A stretch of 36,839 bases of DNA from an uncultured Lachnospiraceae bacterium (lineage in GTDB: Bacteria; Bacillota; Clostridia; Lachnospirales; Lachnospiraceae): contig CAJTRL010000036.1 in assembly GCA_910578715.1 (NCBI GenBank), positions 1-36,839 of the forward strand. The letters run 5' to 3'. This document shows positions 1 through 8,831 of this stretch, piece by piece. Within the stretch, counting starts at the first letter, position 1. The number at the start of each line of letters is the position of its first letter. Made by a program: the position numbers and the translations under genes. The notes under the pieces are model-generated. The model saw nothing but the letters and a program-made list of their open reading frames with translations. It was not told the DNA's origin and searched no databases.

Positions 1-316
1 TACATCAGAAAACAAAGGAGATTTTATTTTTTCAAAGTTCAAATTTCATTCTCTATAGGAATGCTATTTGTGTACATTTTAACAGCAAATCCCCGGACTC
101 TCCTGTATGACAAAACAGCCAGGTCTGCCAGACCGGTTTTATACACGGGGATTTATTGTAATAAGTATATCTGATACGGGCCGGAAGCAAAATTGTCATA
201 TTTGTTTTTTCTTATCCCATTTTGTCGTCCTGGTAACCAAAGCGCAAAATACTGCCTTTCTCTATTGTTAATATCCGATAAAATATTCTGTCTTAACAAA
301 AAAAGACGGAGAACAT
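1..316. other. AT-rich non-coding stretch at left edge
   Basis: No convincing gene is seen here. A 60-codon open frame starting at 193 on the plus strand has no ribosome binding site and a low-complexity proline tail, so it is not called. The stretch holds a multi-part hairpin at 87-154 and the T-run side of the spmA terminator at 298-330. The first 80 bases are very AT-rich and may be the upstream region of a gene outside the window. Confidence 0.6.
87..154. ncRNA. Unassigned structured hairpin element (possible RNA)
   Basis: Four nested complementary segments stack into one long stem. The outer stem is AAATCCCCG (87-95) with CGGGGATTT (146-154). The next pairs are TGTAT (104-108) with ATACA (141-145), AAAAC (112-116) with GTTTT (136-140), and GGTCT (122-126) with AGACC (130-134). 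The right arm is nearly continuous, while the left arm carries unpaired bulges of 8, 3 and 5 bases. There is no T-run directly after it on either strand, so it is not a simple terminator. It matches no riboswitch I recognise. The element could be a small RNA, a leader structure of an off-window gene, or a degenerate inverted-repeat element. Confidence 0.35.
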
Positions 317-330
317 TCAAGCTCTCCGTC
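298..330 (-). terminator. Intrinsic terminator of spmA
   Basis: On the minus strand, GACGGAGA (330-323) pairs with TCTCCGTC (312-305) and is followed by seven T (304-298). The 5' arm overlaps the last codons of spmA. Confidence 0.85.
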
Positions 331-1003
331 TCCCTCTCATCACCTTACAAAACACCACCGCCGCCGCCGTGCTGAAAAACGTCGCCACAATCGCCGGGGC
401 AATCACCGCCGTTGGATTCACGCTCCCGTACTGCTGCCTGTACACAATCATATTCACCGGAATCAGCTGTAAGGAAGAAATATTCAGAATCAGAAAATCG
501 CACATTTCCTTCGACGCCGTCCGCTCCCCTTTATGCTGAAAAAGCGAGCCCGTACCGCCCCCCGCCTTCCTTCCGGCTCCCGGCGCGATGCCTTGTATCC
601 CGCTTTCGGACAGATATTCCGGATTCCCCCGCTCCGCCTCCAGCTTTGCCAGTTCTTCCATGGCCTTCAATCCCGCCGGCGTACAGGCCCATCCGAGTCC
701 GAGAATATTCGCAATCAGATTCGTCGAGATATATTCCCGCGCCGGATGGCCTTTCGGAATCCTCGGAAAAAGAAACGAAATAAACGGCGAAATGCCTTTC
801 GTCATTCTCGCAATCAGGCCGGATTTCTGCGCGATTTCCATCAATCCTACCCAGAGCGCCATCACACCAATCATGGTAATGCACAAAGAAACTGCCTCTC
901 CGGCAGAGTCCAGCGCCGCTTTTGACACTTCTTCCATATTTCCGGCGAGCGCGCCATACACAACACCGATGAGAATCATAAATGCCCAGATATAATTTAA
1001 CAT
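317..1003 (-). CDS. spmA: Spore maturation protein A-like (nucleoside recognition domain)
   Basis: This is a 228-residue integral membrane protein of the nucleoside recognition (Gate) family. It closely follows Bacillus SpmA, with shared blocks such as the N-terminal membrane segment, LWVGLMEIAQKSGL, PFISFLFPRIPKGHPA and ILGLGWACTPAGLKAMEEL. In Bacillus, SpmA and SpmB act in spore core dehydration. Compared with the roughly 196-residue Bacillus protein it has an insertion of about 30 Gly/Lys-rich residues near positions 123-165, in a probable loop. The usual partner spmB is not beside it: a terminator overlaps the end of this gene and no gene follows within 300 bases. The ribosome binding site is weak. 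Family assignment is firm; a sporulation role is inferred from homology. Confidence 0.85.
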   Translation of the reverse strand: MLNYIWAFMILIGVVYGALAGNMEEVSKAALDSAGEAVSLCITMIGVMALWVGLMEIAQKSGLIARMTKGISPFISFLFPRIPKGHPAREYISTNLIANILGLGWACTPAGLKAMEELAKLEAERGNPEYLSESGIQGIAPGAGRKAGGGTGSLFQHKGERTASKEMCDFLILNISSLQLIPVNMIVYRQQYGSVNPTAVIAPAIVATFFSTAAAVVFCKVMRGRRRA

Positions 1004-1134
1004 AACTAAAACCGTTTCCAGATTTTCTTAGTTACATTTTATGAATACCCTTTCTTTTTTATTTCTCCCATTTCTGTTCCTTACAACAGACAAAATGACC
1101 CCTGGCCATAGTTTAAATACAATACCGCCGCAAT

Positions 1135-2727
1135 TTATGCGCCGCCCCGCATCACCCGGTCATAATCATATCCCCTGTCGCTTTTTGTCCCGGCAGGCTG
1201 TATTTCAAAATATACGACGCCAAACTCTTTTACCGGAAACGCAACCCGCAGTTTTCCCTCTTCCGCTCTTACCCGTTCGCTGGAAAGAAAGGGTCTCGCG
1301 CATTCCTGTAACAATTTCTTCTGCCTTTCGTTCAGACCGGACGGCTCACCCATATCATGCCATAAGCGCAGCGGATTACAGGTATCTTCATCCACCGTCT
1401 TAAAGAGCAGCAAATATTCCCGTCCGGTTTTTGCCGGCAAACCGCTTTCATCTGCAAAATTGTTCTCGACCGGAAAATCATTCTCTGCCAGCAATACATC
1501 CTCAGCCGGAAACACAATCTCAAACTGCAGTTCCCGCCCGCATCGTTCTCTTGCCGCATTCCACGCGATTCCCTGATATCCGCCGTCAGCCGTATGCAGG
1601 ACTATCATATCCTCCGACTTATGCACGCATTCGCCGCGCAGTTCCTTATAAAACTGAAATGTCCAGAAAGTGGGTTTGGGAATACAGCCGTTCGCCACCA
1701 GACCGAATCCTCCGTGAAACGGCGTAAAGGGAACACCCTGTTCCTCAAAAATATCTCCGAATGTCCAGTAAGAATAGGATTCATTCACATCGCCGAGCCT
1801 TGACAGCTGCTGCGCCAGATACGCGGCGTTCTGGTTCGTATCGTGCAACGGGCAGTTGGGAATATAGGAAGTGTTAAATTCCGTCAGATGAATTTCCAGT
1901 CCCTTATATTCCTCAAAGCTGTCGATAATATCCCGCGTGGACTGTAAATTGGCAAATCCCTGTTCCGCGTCGGACAGGGCCGCATAGCCGTAATGTCCTT
2001 TGTTCTCCGGAAATTCCGTCGTGTAATGATGCCGTGTAATGAAATCCGGTACAATCTTTTCTTTCCGGCAGTCCTCTAAAAATTCCCTTATCCATAGTTC
2101 ATCCTGTACGCCGCAGATTGCCGGGCCGCCTACCCGGAAACGTTTATCCAGCGCCTTGACCGCCTCGAATGTCCGGCGGAAAAGCCTGAAATATTCCTTC
2201 ATGTCGGCGTCCTTCCAGAATCCGGGCAGATTCGGTTCGTTCCACACTTCAATGGGCCAGGTTACCACTTCATCCGCTCCATAACGCTCCATCAGATGCC
2301 GCAGTGTCGCAGTTACCAGCCCGCACCAGTCCTGATAATCTTTAGGCGGTGTCACATTTCCCTTCCAATAGAATACCGTCTGTTTTCCGGATGCCATTTT
2401 CTCCGGCATAAAGCCCAGCTCCAGAAACGGACGCAGACCGCATTTCCGGTAACTGTCCATGACCAGGTCCAGATAAGTGAAATTGTATTCCGCTCTTTTT
2501 ACGCCGGATTCATCCTCGTATTCCTGATAGATTGCCATATCATCGGAAAAAAGACCGTGCCCTCTGATATGCCGGAATCCGATTTCTTCCTGTACAAACT
2601 GCAGCTGTTCCATATACTCTTTCTGTAACGCCAGCCCCATTCTGCCCGTTCCGATGCAGAAATCAACATTGTTGCGGAAAAAGACTTTTTTCCGGCTATC
2701 TATTTCGTAGATTCTGTTTTCTTTCAT
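1135..2727 (-). CDS. Glycoside hydrolase family 39, beta-xylosidase-like
   Basis: A 530-residue GH39 enzyme with no signal peptide, so it probably acts in the cytoplasm on imported oligosaccharides. The family's acid/base Glu is visible as E164 in VWNEPNLPGFW and the nucleophile as E283 in HLTEFNTSY, placing it with retaining beta-xylosidases that release xylose from xylo-oligosaccharides. The length is normal, with a (beta/alpha)8 domain followed by a C-terminal beta domain of about 170 residues. It is the last gene of the transporter operon and starts 26 bases after the GH127 stop. No clear terminator is seen before spmA, so some readthrough is possible. Other GH39 specificities (for example alpha-L-iduronidase) fit the neighbours less well. 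Confidence 0.9.
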   Translation of the reverse strand: MKENRIYEIDSRKKVFFRNNVDFCIGTGRMGLALQKEYMEQLQFVQEEIGFRHIRGHGLFSDDMAIYQEYEDESGVKRAEYNFTYLDLVMDSYRKCGLRPFLELGFMPEKMASGKQTVFYWKGNVTPPKDYQDWCGLVTATLRHLMERYGADEVVTWPIEVWNEPNLPGFWKDADMKEYFRLFRRTFEAVKALDKRFRVGGPAICGVQDELWIREFLEDCRKEKIVPDFITRHHYTTEFPENKGHYGYAALSDAEQGFANLQSTRDIIDSFEEYKGLEIHLTEFNTSYIPNCPLHDTNQNAAYLAQQLSRLGDVNESYSYWTFGDIFEEQGVPFTPFHGGFGLVANGCIPKPTFWTFQFYKELRGECVHKSEDMIVLHTADGGYQGIAWNAARERCGRELQFEIVFPAEDVLLAENDFPVENNFADESGLPAKTGREYLLLFKTVDEDTCNPLRLWHDMGEPSGLNERQKKLLQECARPFLSSERVRAEEGKLRVAFPVKEFGVVYFEIQPAGTKSDRGYDYDRVMRGGA

Positions 2728-2753
2728 TTCCTGTGATTGCTCTCCTTCACTTT

Positions 2754-4649
2754 TTATTCTGCTCCGCTTTCCATTTTAACCGGAAAATATATTCCATACG
2801 ATTCATACCCGACTTCATACAACGGCACAAAACGCATTCCCCGCTCCTGTCCGGTCGTGCGGAACGTGGACTTCCAGCTTCCCCATTCCCGCTCGTTATC
2901 ATGGGTCAGTATATCTTCCGGCCTTCCGTCTTCCGGTATATGCAGAAGCCGCTCTTCCCCACACAGGCCGGCCAGAACGACCGGACCGTACAAAAATGCA
3001 GCCATATCTTTCCGGTCGGGAAGCGGCTCGCTTTTGACCGTCCTCGGAAGCACGATGCGGATAACATCTTTATCTTCCCAGTTCCTTTCCAGCGGAACAA
3101 ATACCCCTCTCTTCTCGGAACATGCAACTTCTCTGTCATTGACATAGATTCTGACTTTTCCCGCTGTCCACGCGGGAATCCGTATCATCAGCGTCATCAG
3201 CACCGCTTCCGCCGTTCTGATTTGAATACAGGGAACCAGTTTATCGGGGTTGGAAGGCCATTTTCTTGTGTCTTCCAATACCGACTGTCTTGCGGAGGAA
3301 TCGCTGGAAAGATGGGAACTCCCCGTCAATGGGTCATTTTTCTGCACGAGCGTTACCCGCGTTTCGTCAATGCAAAACTCCGCTTCGCTGTCAAAATACT
3401 GGCACACATAGACTGTTCTTTCAGACTGGAAATACAATCCGCGGTTAAAAGCGGCGTTCGCCTGGACCATCGTTCCGTGGCAGCAGAAAAAATCTCCTGT
3501 TTTACTGCTCCATCCCTTTCTTGCTCCCGCCTGCATCGGCAAGAAATAGGTAAGCAGACCTTCTTTCGGATAATTGTCCGCAAAGCCGTGGCTTAACCCG
3601 CTCTTCCAGTACGCCTGTGCCATAATGCCATTATACAGGCATTTCTCCCAATAATCCAGATAGAACGGCTCCCCCGTCCACCGGAAAAGAAAACCTGAAA
3701 GGCGCATCATATTATAAACGGTACAATGCTCCTGTCCCTTTGGCCCAAGCCGGGCGGACAGTTTCTTTACCGGCGTCCAGATTTCCCCACAGGTCTGTCC
3801 GCCCGTCGCATAAGTCCCCCGCTCCGTCACCGCCAGTTTCCAGTAATTTTCCACAATCTGCCGCCATTTATTCTCTCCGGTCACGTCATAGGCTCTGGCG
3901 CATCCGATAATCTCCGGAATCGTCGTATTGGCATGCATATTGGTGAGAACATCCTCGCCGCGCAGCAGCGGCTCAAAAAGCCGGCCGCGGTAATAGCGCT
4001 CCATCAGCTCCGAATATTTTTCTTTTCCGGTAAACTCATACAGCTGCGCCCAGACTTCCAGCATGCCTCCGGTCTCAAAATCCAGAATATCGTCAAATTC
4101 TTCCCGGCTGTATTTTGCACTCCAGTCATAGAACCAGTCCGCAAAGTTATCGGCTATCCGGAGCGCGGTCTGATTTCCGGCATATTCGTACATATCGAGC
4201 AGTCCCATGAAAACTTTATGAATCGTATAATGCGGTGCCCAGACCTGGCGGCCCGCCGCAATCCGGTATAAATATTTTTCGGGAATGGGGGCCGCCCACT
4301 GTCCGCCGTTTTCTTTCTGGCACGCTTCCAGCTCCGCCACAATCGCGTCCGCTTTTGCCTTGATTTCCATATCCCCGGAAGCATGATAACGAACTGCCGC
4401 AGCCGAAAGCCAGTGTCCCAGAAAATGCCCCCGCAGCTGACAGGTCGGAAATTCCCATCCGCCGTGCATATTTTCGATTACATCTGTCGAAAAATCCCTT
4501 CCCGCCTCCAGATTGAAATTCAAAAGCAGAAAGCGGTTCTCCAAATGCATCATATAGTCGCGGTTTTCGTCTTCCCGCCGCTTTAATTCCGTATCCAGGA
4601 GCCGGACTTCCCTACCCTTTTTTTCCTCTAAATGCAAGTTTTCTTTCAA
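2754..4649 (-). CDS. Glycoside hydrolase family 127 (DUF1680), beta-L-arabinofuranosidase-like
   Basis: This is a GH127-type enzyme of about 631 residues. The family's zinc/cysteine active site is visible: E307-H-C309 in GQEHCTVYNMMRLS and the C389-C390 pair in FFCCHGT. Characterised members cleave beta-L-arabinofuranose, and some relatives act on other arabinose-containing sugars, so the exact substrate is uncertain. There is no signal peptide. I place the start at the TTG at 4649 because AAGGAGG lies 7 bases upstream. The in-frame ATG at 4706 has no ribosome binding site and abuts a strong hairpin. The gene sits between the binding protein gene and GH39, which supports intracellular trimming of arabinose-decorated oligosaccharides. 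Confidence 0.88.
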   Translation of the reverse strand: MKENLHLEEKKGREVRLLDTELKRREDENRDYMMHLENRFLLLNFNLEAGRDFSTDVIENMHGGWEFPTCQLRGHFLGHWLSAAAVRYHASGDMEIKAKADAIVAELEACQKENGGQWAAPIPEKYLYRIAAGRQVWAPHYTIHKVFMGLLDMYEYAGNQTALRIADNFADWFYDWSAKYSREEFDDILDFETGGMLEVWAQLYEFTGKEKYSELMERYYRGRLFEPLLRGEDVLTNMHANTTIPEIIGCARAYDVTGENKWRQIVENYWKLAVTERGTYATGGQTCGEIWTPVKKLSARLGPKGQEHCTVYNMMRLSGFLFRWTGEPFYLDYWEKCLYNGIMAQAYWKSGLSHGFADNYPKEGLLTYFLPMQAGARKGWSSKTGDFFCCHGTMVQANAAFNRGLYFQSERTVYVCQYFDSEAEFCIDETRVTLVQKNDPLTGSSHLSSDSSARQSVLEDTRKWPSNPDKLVPCIQIRTAEAVLMTLMIRIPAWTAGKVRIYVNDREVACSEKRGVFVPLERNWEDKDVIRIVLPRTVKSEPLPDRKDMAAFLYGPVVLAGLCGEERLLHIPEDGRPEDILTHDNEREWGSWKSTFRTTGQERGMRFVPLYEVGYESYGIYFPVKMESGAE

Positions 4650-4706
4650 AAAATCTCCTCCTTTCCCAAGTGAAACTCTTTCAGCGCTAATTTCCTCATT
4701 TTTCAT

Positions 4707-4740
4707 AGAACAGGGGGCAGCTTGCGCCGCCCCCTGCTCT
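4707..4740 (-). other. Intercistronic stem-loop with GNRA tetraloop
   Basis: On the minus strand the two 15-base arms pair fully, counting two G-U wobbles, around a GCAA tetraloop. The core is CAGGGGGC with GCCCCCTG. It lies 35 bases after the binding-protein stop and 58 bases before the GH127 start, and no T-run follows. This is the position and form expected of an mRNA-stabilising or partially attenuating structure that keeps binding-protein levels above those of the downstream enzymes. Confidence 0.75.
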
Positions 4741-4774
4741 CTATCATTATTTACATTTTTAAATGGGTCCGTTT

Positions 4775-6592
4775 TTATTGCGCCGCTTTTCTGGCATCGA
4801 TAACCGGCTGATATTTTTCGGTATCAAATTTAACCAAATCCTGCCATCCGAAACCATCGAGCTGTTTGCACATGTCATCCCAGGTCGCTTCAAATGCCGC
4901 TTCATCCGCTGCAAAAATAGCTTTCCAGGAAGAATCGCATACGATTGTCTTACACTGGCTGCGAATCAGGCCGATATCCGTCGTGTCAATTGCAAGCGTA
5001 ATATTGATACTCGGAACAGGACTCATCATACCGTTGTTCTGCAAGTACTCTACTTCATTTTCCGCACCGAATTTTTCTTTCCATTCAATCGTTGTCTTCG
5101 TATTGTTCTTTTCAATAGAAGCCGCCCACAGTACCGGGTCGTATGCTTCTCCGGTTACAGGGTTCGTGTCAACGCTCGCGCCAATCCACTGATTTACCTG
5201 GTTGTTTCCGTCCGTCCAGTTGCCGCCGCCCAGGTCTTCGGGTATCATAATTTCAACGTTAAACCTGTTATAACCGTCATCCGTCAAAGTGTATGTTCCG
5301 TCATCGTTTACCGTATAAATAAGCCCTTCCAGACTTGCGTGCTGTGCGTCCAGACCTTCCGGAGATGCCAGCCAGTCAAGGAATTCCAGAATACGAGCCT
5401 TGTTTTCTTCGCTCACCTGTGAGCCGACGCCGAATACACGGCCGCTTCCGTAATAATAATCTGACTGCTGGAATACCTGCATATCCGCCAGCGGAATACC
5501 CATATAGTTTGCACCCTTCGCTCCGATTTCAGGAGAGTTGGTGAATCCCTGCATCCAGTCATTCCATACAAGATAAGTTCTCTTAAATTTCATCTTATCG
5601 CATGCCGCATTCCAGTCCTGTGTCGCGGAGTCAGGGTCTACCAGACCCATCTGGTTTGCTTTAAAGAAGAAATGAAGCATCTTATAGTATGCGCCTTCTT
5701 TGTCCGTCAAAGGCATAATCGTGTTATCCCATCCAATCAGAACGGAATCCAGCGTTTCCTGTCCGTACCATTTCGTAAGCTGGTTTACATTTTCAATAGA
5801 GTTGTTATCCCAGTCTGACCACAGTGTCATCGCATATGCGCTGTCGCCCGCTTCATTGGTCGGATGCGCCGCCTGCATATCCGCCAGGACATTCAGCAGG
5901 TCATCCAGATTATTTAAGTCGGGAGCTCCCAGTTCACTGTAGAAATCCCACGGGATTCTCGGCATGGAGCCCGCCGTTTCCTTCATATAAGCGGTTGGTC
6001 CGTTTGTGTTCATTTCGGTAGGAATCGCATAAATACCGCTTCCGTCGCCAATTGCCGCATTAAACTTCTGAATCTGCTCCCAGTATCTCATCAGGTTTGG
6101 ATAATTCTGGATATCCGCGCTGATATCCGCTACCAGTCCGACATCAATACATTCCAGCATATCTGCATTGTCCAGCAGAACGATGTCGCCCAGATTACCC
6201 GCTGCCGTTCTCGTCTGATACAGCGCTTCGCCGTCACCCGACACCTGCGGCGCAATGATATTCAATACAATATTAAATTTGTCTTTCAGAATCTTGCCGT
6301 ACCATCCGGTCTGAAGCCCCTGATAGTTTGCGGCAACATCATATACTTCCAATGTTAATTCCGTATCATGAGAAGCTGCCGGAGCCGTCCCCGTATCGCC
6401 AGATGCTTCACTGCCCGCGCTTCCCGTATCTGTTGCAGCGGAATTACTGCTTTCCGTATTAGAGGAATCTGCCGCCGGCTGGCCCCCTCCTCCCTCATTT
6501 GAAGACTGCTGTTCTCCGCCGCCACAGCCGCTAAGCACAAGGGACGTCGTCAGCATTGTTGCCAGTATCACTGATAAAATACGCTTTTTCAT
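4775..6592 (-). CDS. Sugar ABC transporter substrate-binding lipoprotein
   Basis: This 605-residue protein starts with a lipoprotein signal peptide: Lys-Arg start, hydrophobic stretch, then lipobox LSGC with C23. A Ser/Thr/Gly-rich linker (about 24-75) follows, then a large periplasmic-type binding fold. It resembles the long LplA/YtcQ-type binding proteins of CUT1 transporters and would be anchored outside the cell to capture oligosaccharides. GGAGG is well placed before the ATG. The gene follows the two permease genes, with 119 bases between. The ligand is inferred from the neighbouring enzymes to be an arabino- or xylo-oligosaccharide. Confidence 0.9.
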   Translation of the reverse strand: MKKRILSVILATMLTTSLVLSGCGGGEQQSSNEGGGGQPAADSSNTESSNSAATDTGSAGSEASGDTGTAPAASHDTELTLEVYDVAANYQGLQTGWYGKILKDKFNIVLNIIAPQVSGDGEALYQTRTAAGNLGDIVLLDNADMLECIDVGLVADISADIQNYPNLMRYWEQIQKFNAAIGDGSGIYAIPTEMNTNGPTAYMKETAGSMPRIPWDFYSELGAPDLNNLDDLLNVLADMQAAHPTNEAGDSAYAMTLWSDWDNNSIENVNQLTKWYGQETLDSVLIGWDNTIMPLTDKEGAYYKMLHFFFKANQMGLVDPDSATQDWNAACDKMKFKRTYLVWNDWMQGFTNSPEIGAKGANYMGIPLADMQVFQQSDYYYGSGRVFGVGSQVSEENKARILEFLDWLASPEGLDAQHASLEGLIYTVNDDGTYTLTDDGYNRFNVEIMIPEDLGGGNWTDGNNQVNQWIGASVDTNPVTGEAYDPVLWAASIEKNNTKTTIEWKEKFGAENEVEYLQNNGMMSPVPSINITLAIDTTDIGLIRSQCKTIVCDSSWKAIFAADEAAFEATWDDMCKQLDGFGWQDLVKFDTEKYQPVIDARKAAQ

Positions 6593-6711
6593 GATTTACC
6601 TCCTAAGAATTATTTATAACAAGCAGAGACCGTTCTTCTCCGGAACACCATCCCTGTTCATCACCAACGTGTTCTTCTCATCCGGACTTTCATCCGCCCG
6701 CCGGGTTTCTC

Positions 6712-7635
6712 CTATCCTTTTACCGCTCCAATCATAATACCTTTAACAAAATACTTCTGGAAGAACGGATATACCATCATAATCGGCAGTACGACGATGA
6801 CCGTAATCGTCATACGAATGCTGGTGGCTGTCTGCGTCGTTGCCGCAGCCGCCGCAAGCGAACTGGAACTGCTCGAATTGGCAAGCGCGGAAAGCGAACT
6901 GGCCTGATTCAGATACTGGTACAGGACGAATTGTAACGGATAGAGTTTTGTATCTGTCACCAGAAGCAGCGTATCCTGAAACGCATTCCACTGGTTTACC
7001 GCCGCGAAGATAGCGACTGTCGCCATAATCGGTTTGATAACCGGTATCATAATCTTAAAAAATACGGTCAGAATCCCGGCACCGTCAATCTCAGCCGCCT
7101 CCTGCAATTCTTTTGGAATCGACTCCACAAATGTTTTTGTCAGAACAATATGAAAAGGAGATACGATTACCGGCAGAATATATCCCCAGAAATTATTGGT
7201 CAGGTGCATATTTTTCATGACCAGAAACCAGGGAATAATTCCCGCATTGAAATACATTGTCGCAATCAGCAGTCTGTACCAGAATTTTCTATGCCACATC
7301 TTTTCCTGGGTGAACATAAATCCCAGGAATGCGGAGGCGCTTACTGTACCGACGGTACCGATTACCGTACGCAGAACGGATATTTTCGCTGCCTGAAAAA
7401 GTCCGTCTATGCCGAGCGCGCTTTTATAGTTCTTCAGATGAAGCCCCTGGGGCCAGAACATAACGACGCCTCTTGCGCTCAAATCATTCGCGCTTATGGT
7501 ATTAATGAATATATAATAAAACGGATACAGACACAGGAGCGCACATATGGAAAAGAATATGTAACAGACGATGCTGACCGTTCTGTCTCCCATGCTCTGG
7601 TGCATTTTCTTTTTTTTCAACCTTTCTCCCGTCAT
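6712..7635 (-). CDS. Carbohydrate ABC transporter permease (LplC/MalG type)
   Basis: An inner-membrane permease of about 307 residues in the binding-protein-dependent CUT1 family. It has about six hydrophobic segments and the EAA loop EAAEIDGAGILTVFFKIMIP near residue 181, where the ATPase docks. A low-complexity Ser/Ala stretch lies at about 255-275. The ATG at 7635 is preferred; an in-frame TTG lies two codons upstream. It is 24 bases downstream of the partner permease. No ATP-binding subunit is encoded nearby, so a shared MsmK-type ATPase encoded elsewhere is likely. Confidence 0.9.
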   Translation of the reverse strand: MTGERLKKKKMHQSMGDRTVSIVCYIFFSICALLCLYPFYYIFINTISANDLSARGVVMFWPQGLHLKNYKSALGIDGLFQAAKISVLRTVIGTVGTVSASAFLGFMFTQEKMWHRKFWYRLLIATMYFNAGIIPWFLVMKNMHLTNNFWGYILPVIVSPFHIVLTKTFVESIPKELQEAAEIDGAGILTVFFKIMIPVIKPIMATVAIFAAVNQWNAFQDTLLLVTDTKLYPLQFVLYQYLNQASSLSALANSSSSSSLAAAAATTQTATSIRMTITVIVVLPIMMVYPFFQKYFVKGIMIGAVKG

Positions 7636-7659
7636 AAACAACCATACCTTTCTTTGTAC

Positions 7660-8580
7660 TTACAGGAAACTTTCGCCTCTTGTCACTTTGGACACCGTAT
7701 TTGCAACAATTAACAGAATAACGCTGACAATACTCTTCAGCATACTAAGTGCAACCGATACGGAATAGCTGCCGCTTCCCATTGCCAGATTATAAACATA
7801 CAAATCCAGCACCTGTATATATTCCTTGTTGAAAGCATTCTGGAACACATAATACTGCTCCATGCCGTTTGAAAGGAAATTACCAATATTCATCATCAAA
7901 AGTACAAAGAAGGTAGGAAGCAGACTCGGTATCGTAATATAACGAATCATCTGCATTCTCGTGGCGCCGTCCACCTTCGCTGCCTGGAACAGTTCTCCGT
8001 CGATACTGGAAATTGCCGCTATGTACATAATCGCCGCCCATCCGAGATTCTTCCAGGTAAGCCACAGCCACTGTGTCAGCCAGACATGATTGGAAGACTG
8101 GAGAAACAGAATCGGCTCTTTGGTCAGCCCTGTGCTCATCAGGAAAGAGTTCACCATACCCGTGCTGTTAAAAAAGCTGAACGCAACGGAATAAACCAGT
8201 ACCCAGCTGATAAAATTCGGAAGTGTCGTAACCGTCTGTACAAACTTCCGAAACGGAACGCAGTTGATTTCATTCAAAAATACTGCAAAAAGCATCGGAA
8301 TCCACGAAGTGCCAAGCGTGATGCCGCTCATGACAAAAGTATTTTTTAATACCTGCCAGAGCTGCGCTACTTTAACAGGATTCTCTACCAGCGACTTAAA
8401 CCACTTCAAACCTACGAACTCCGCCTCCGAGAACGGTCTCGGCGGCCGATAATCATAAAACGCATACAGCCAGCCGTAGAGCGGATAATAGGAAAACAAG
8501 AGCACCAGCACAATAAAGGGCAGAACAAAAAGAAACAGCTTAAAAGAATACCATTTCTTTTTATCGATTTTATGCAGCAT
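7660..8580 (-). CDS. Carbohydrate ABC transporter permease (LplB/MalF type)
   Basis: This 306-residue permease is the first gene of the transporter operon. It has a hydrophobic N-terminal segment (about 14-34), further membrane segments, and a degenerate EAA loop (FQAAKVDGATRMQMIRYITIP, about residues 198-218). It would pair with the downstream permease to form the membrane channel. AGGAGG precedes the ATG at good spacing. A consensus promoter and a LacI-type operator lie within 80 bases upstream, so the whole operon is probably repressed when substrate is absent. Confidence 0.9.
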   Translation of the reverse strand: MLHKIDKKKWYSFKLFLFVLPFIVLVLLFSYYPLYGWLYAFYDYRPPRPFSEAEFVGLKWFKSLVENPVKVAQLWQVLKNTFVMSGITLGTSWIPMLFAVFLNEINCVPFRKFVQTVTTLPNFISWVLVYSVAFSFFNSTGMVNSFLMSTGLTKEPILFLQSSNHVWLTQWLWLTWKNLGWAAIMYIAAISSIDGELFQAAKVDGATRMQMIRYITIPSLLPTFFVLLMMNIGNFLSNGMEQYYVFQNAFNKEYIQVLDLYVYNLAMGSGSYSVSVALSMLKSIVSVILLIVANTVSKVTRGESFL

Positions 8581-8601
8581 TTGTATTCCTCCTTCTTTTT
8601 A

Positions 8602-8615
8602 GTTTAACGTTTTAC
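8602..8615. promoter_or_regulatory. LacI-type operator at transporter operon
   Basis: The plus strand reads GTTTAACGTTTTAC, a near-palindrome centred on CG. It matches 13 of 14 positions of the site at 12134-12147. It lies 13 bases downstream of the -10 box, a position suited to repression of initiation or early elongation. Confidence 0.75.
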
Positions 8616-8628
8616 TTATTTTATAAAA

Positions 8629-8657
8629 AGAATATAGCAATTTCATTACTTTGTCAA
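8629..8657 (-). promoter_or_regulatory. Sigma-A promoter of transporter-GH127-GH39 operon
   Basis: On the minus strand the -35 box is TTGACA (8657-8652), the spacer is 17 bases and the -10 box is TATTCT (8634-8629). Confidence 0.8.
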
Positions 8658-8801
8658 CCTTTTTTTGCTTCTCTTTGTACTTTTTGCCAATAAATTATCA
8701 AAATTATAGTATATTTTGACTTATAATAATATTATTTCATTCTCTTTCCCGGCATTTTCCCGATTTATTTTCCTTGTGTATCGTTACATTTCAAACATAA
8801 T

Positions 8802-8831
8802 AAAAGGAACGTCTGTTTCGACGTTCCCTTT
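8802..8831 (-). terminator. Terminator of GH51-esterase operon
   Basis: On the minus strand GGAACGTC and GACGTTCC form a perfect 8-bp stem with a six-base loop. It is extended by an A/T-rich base and followed by TTTTA. It lies 112 bases after the esterase stop. Confidence 0.75.

Noticed and set aside
87..154. Known riboswitch (for example c-di-GMP or preQ1 class)
   Set aside because: None of the conserved loops I know for these classes is visible, and no gene follows at the right distance.
193..375. 60-codon open frame on the plus strand near the left edge
   Set aside because: It has no ribosome site, a low-complexity tail and overlaps the end of spmA on the other strand.
2733..3596. 287-codon plus-strand open frame opposite GH127
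   Set aside because: It is antisense to a gene with clear catalytic motifs, and its peptide resembles no family.
8602..8615. CcpA cre site
   Set aside because: The element lacks the outer TG...CA of cre, and it has a 13/14 twin next to a LacI gene.
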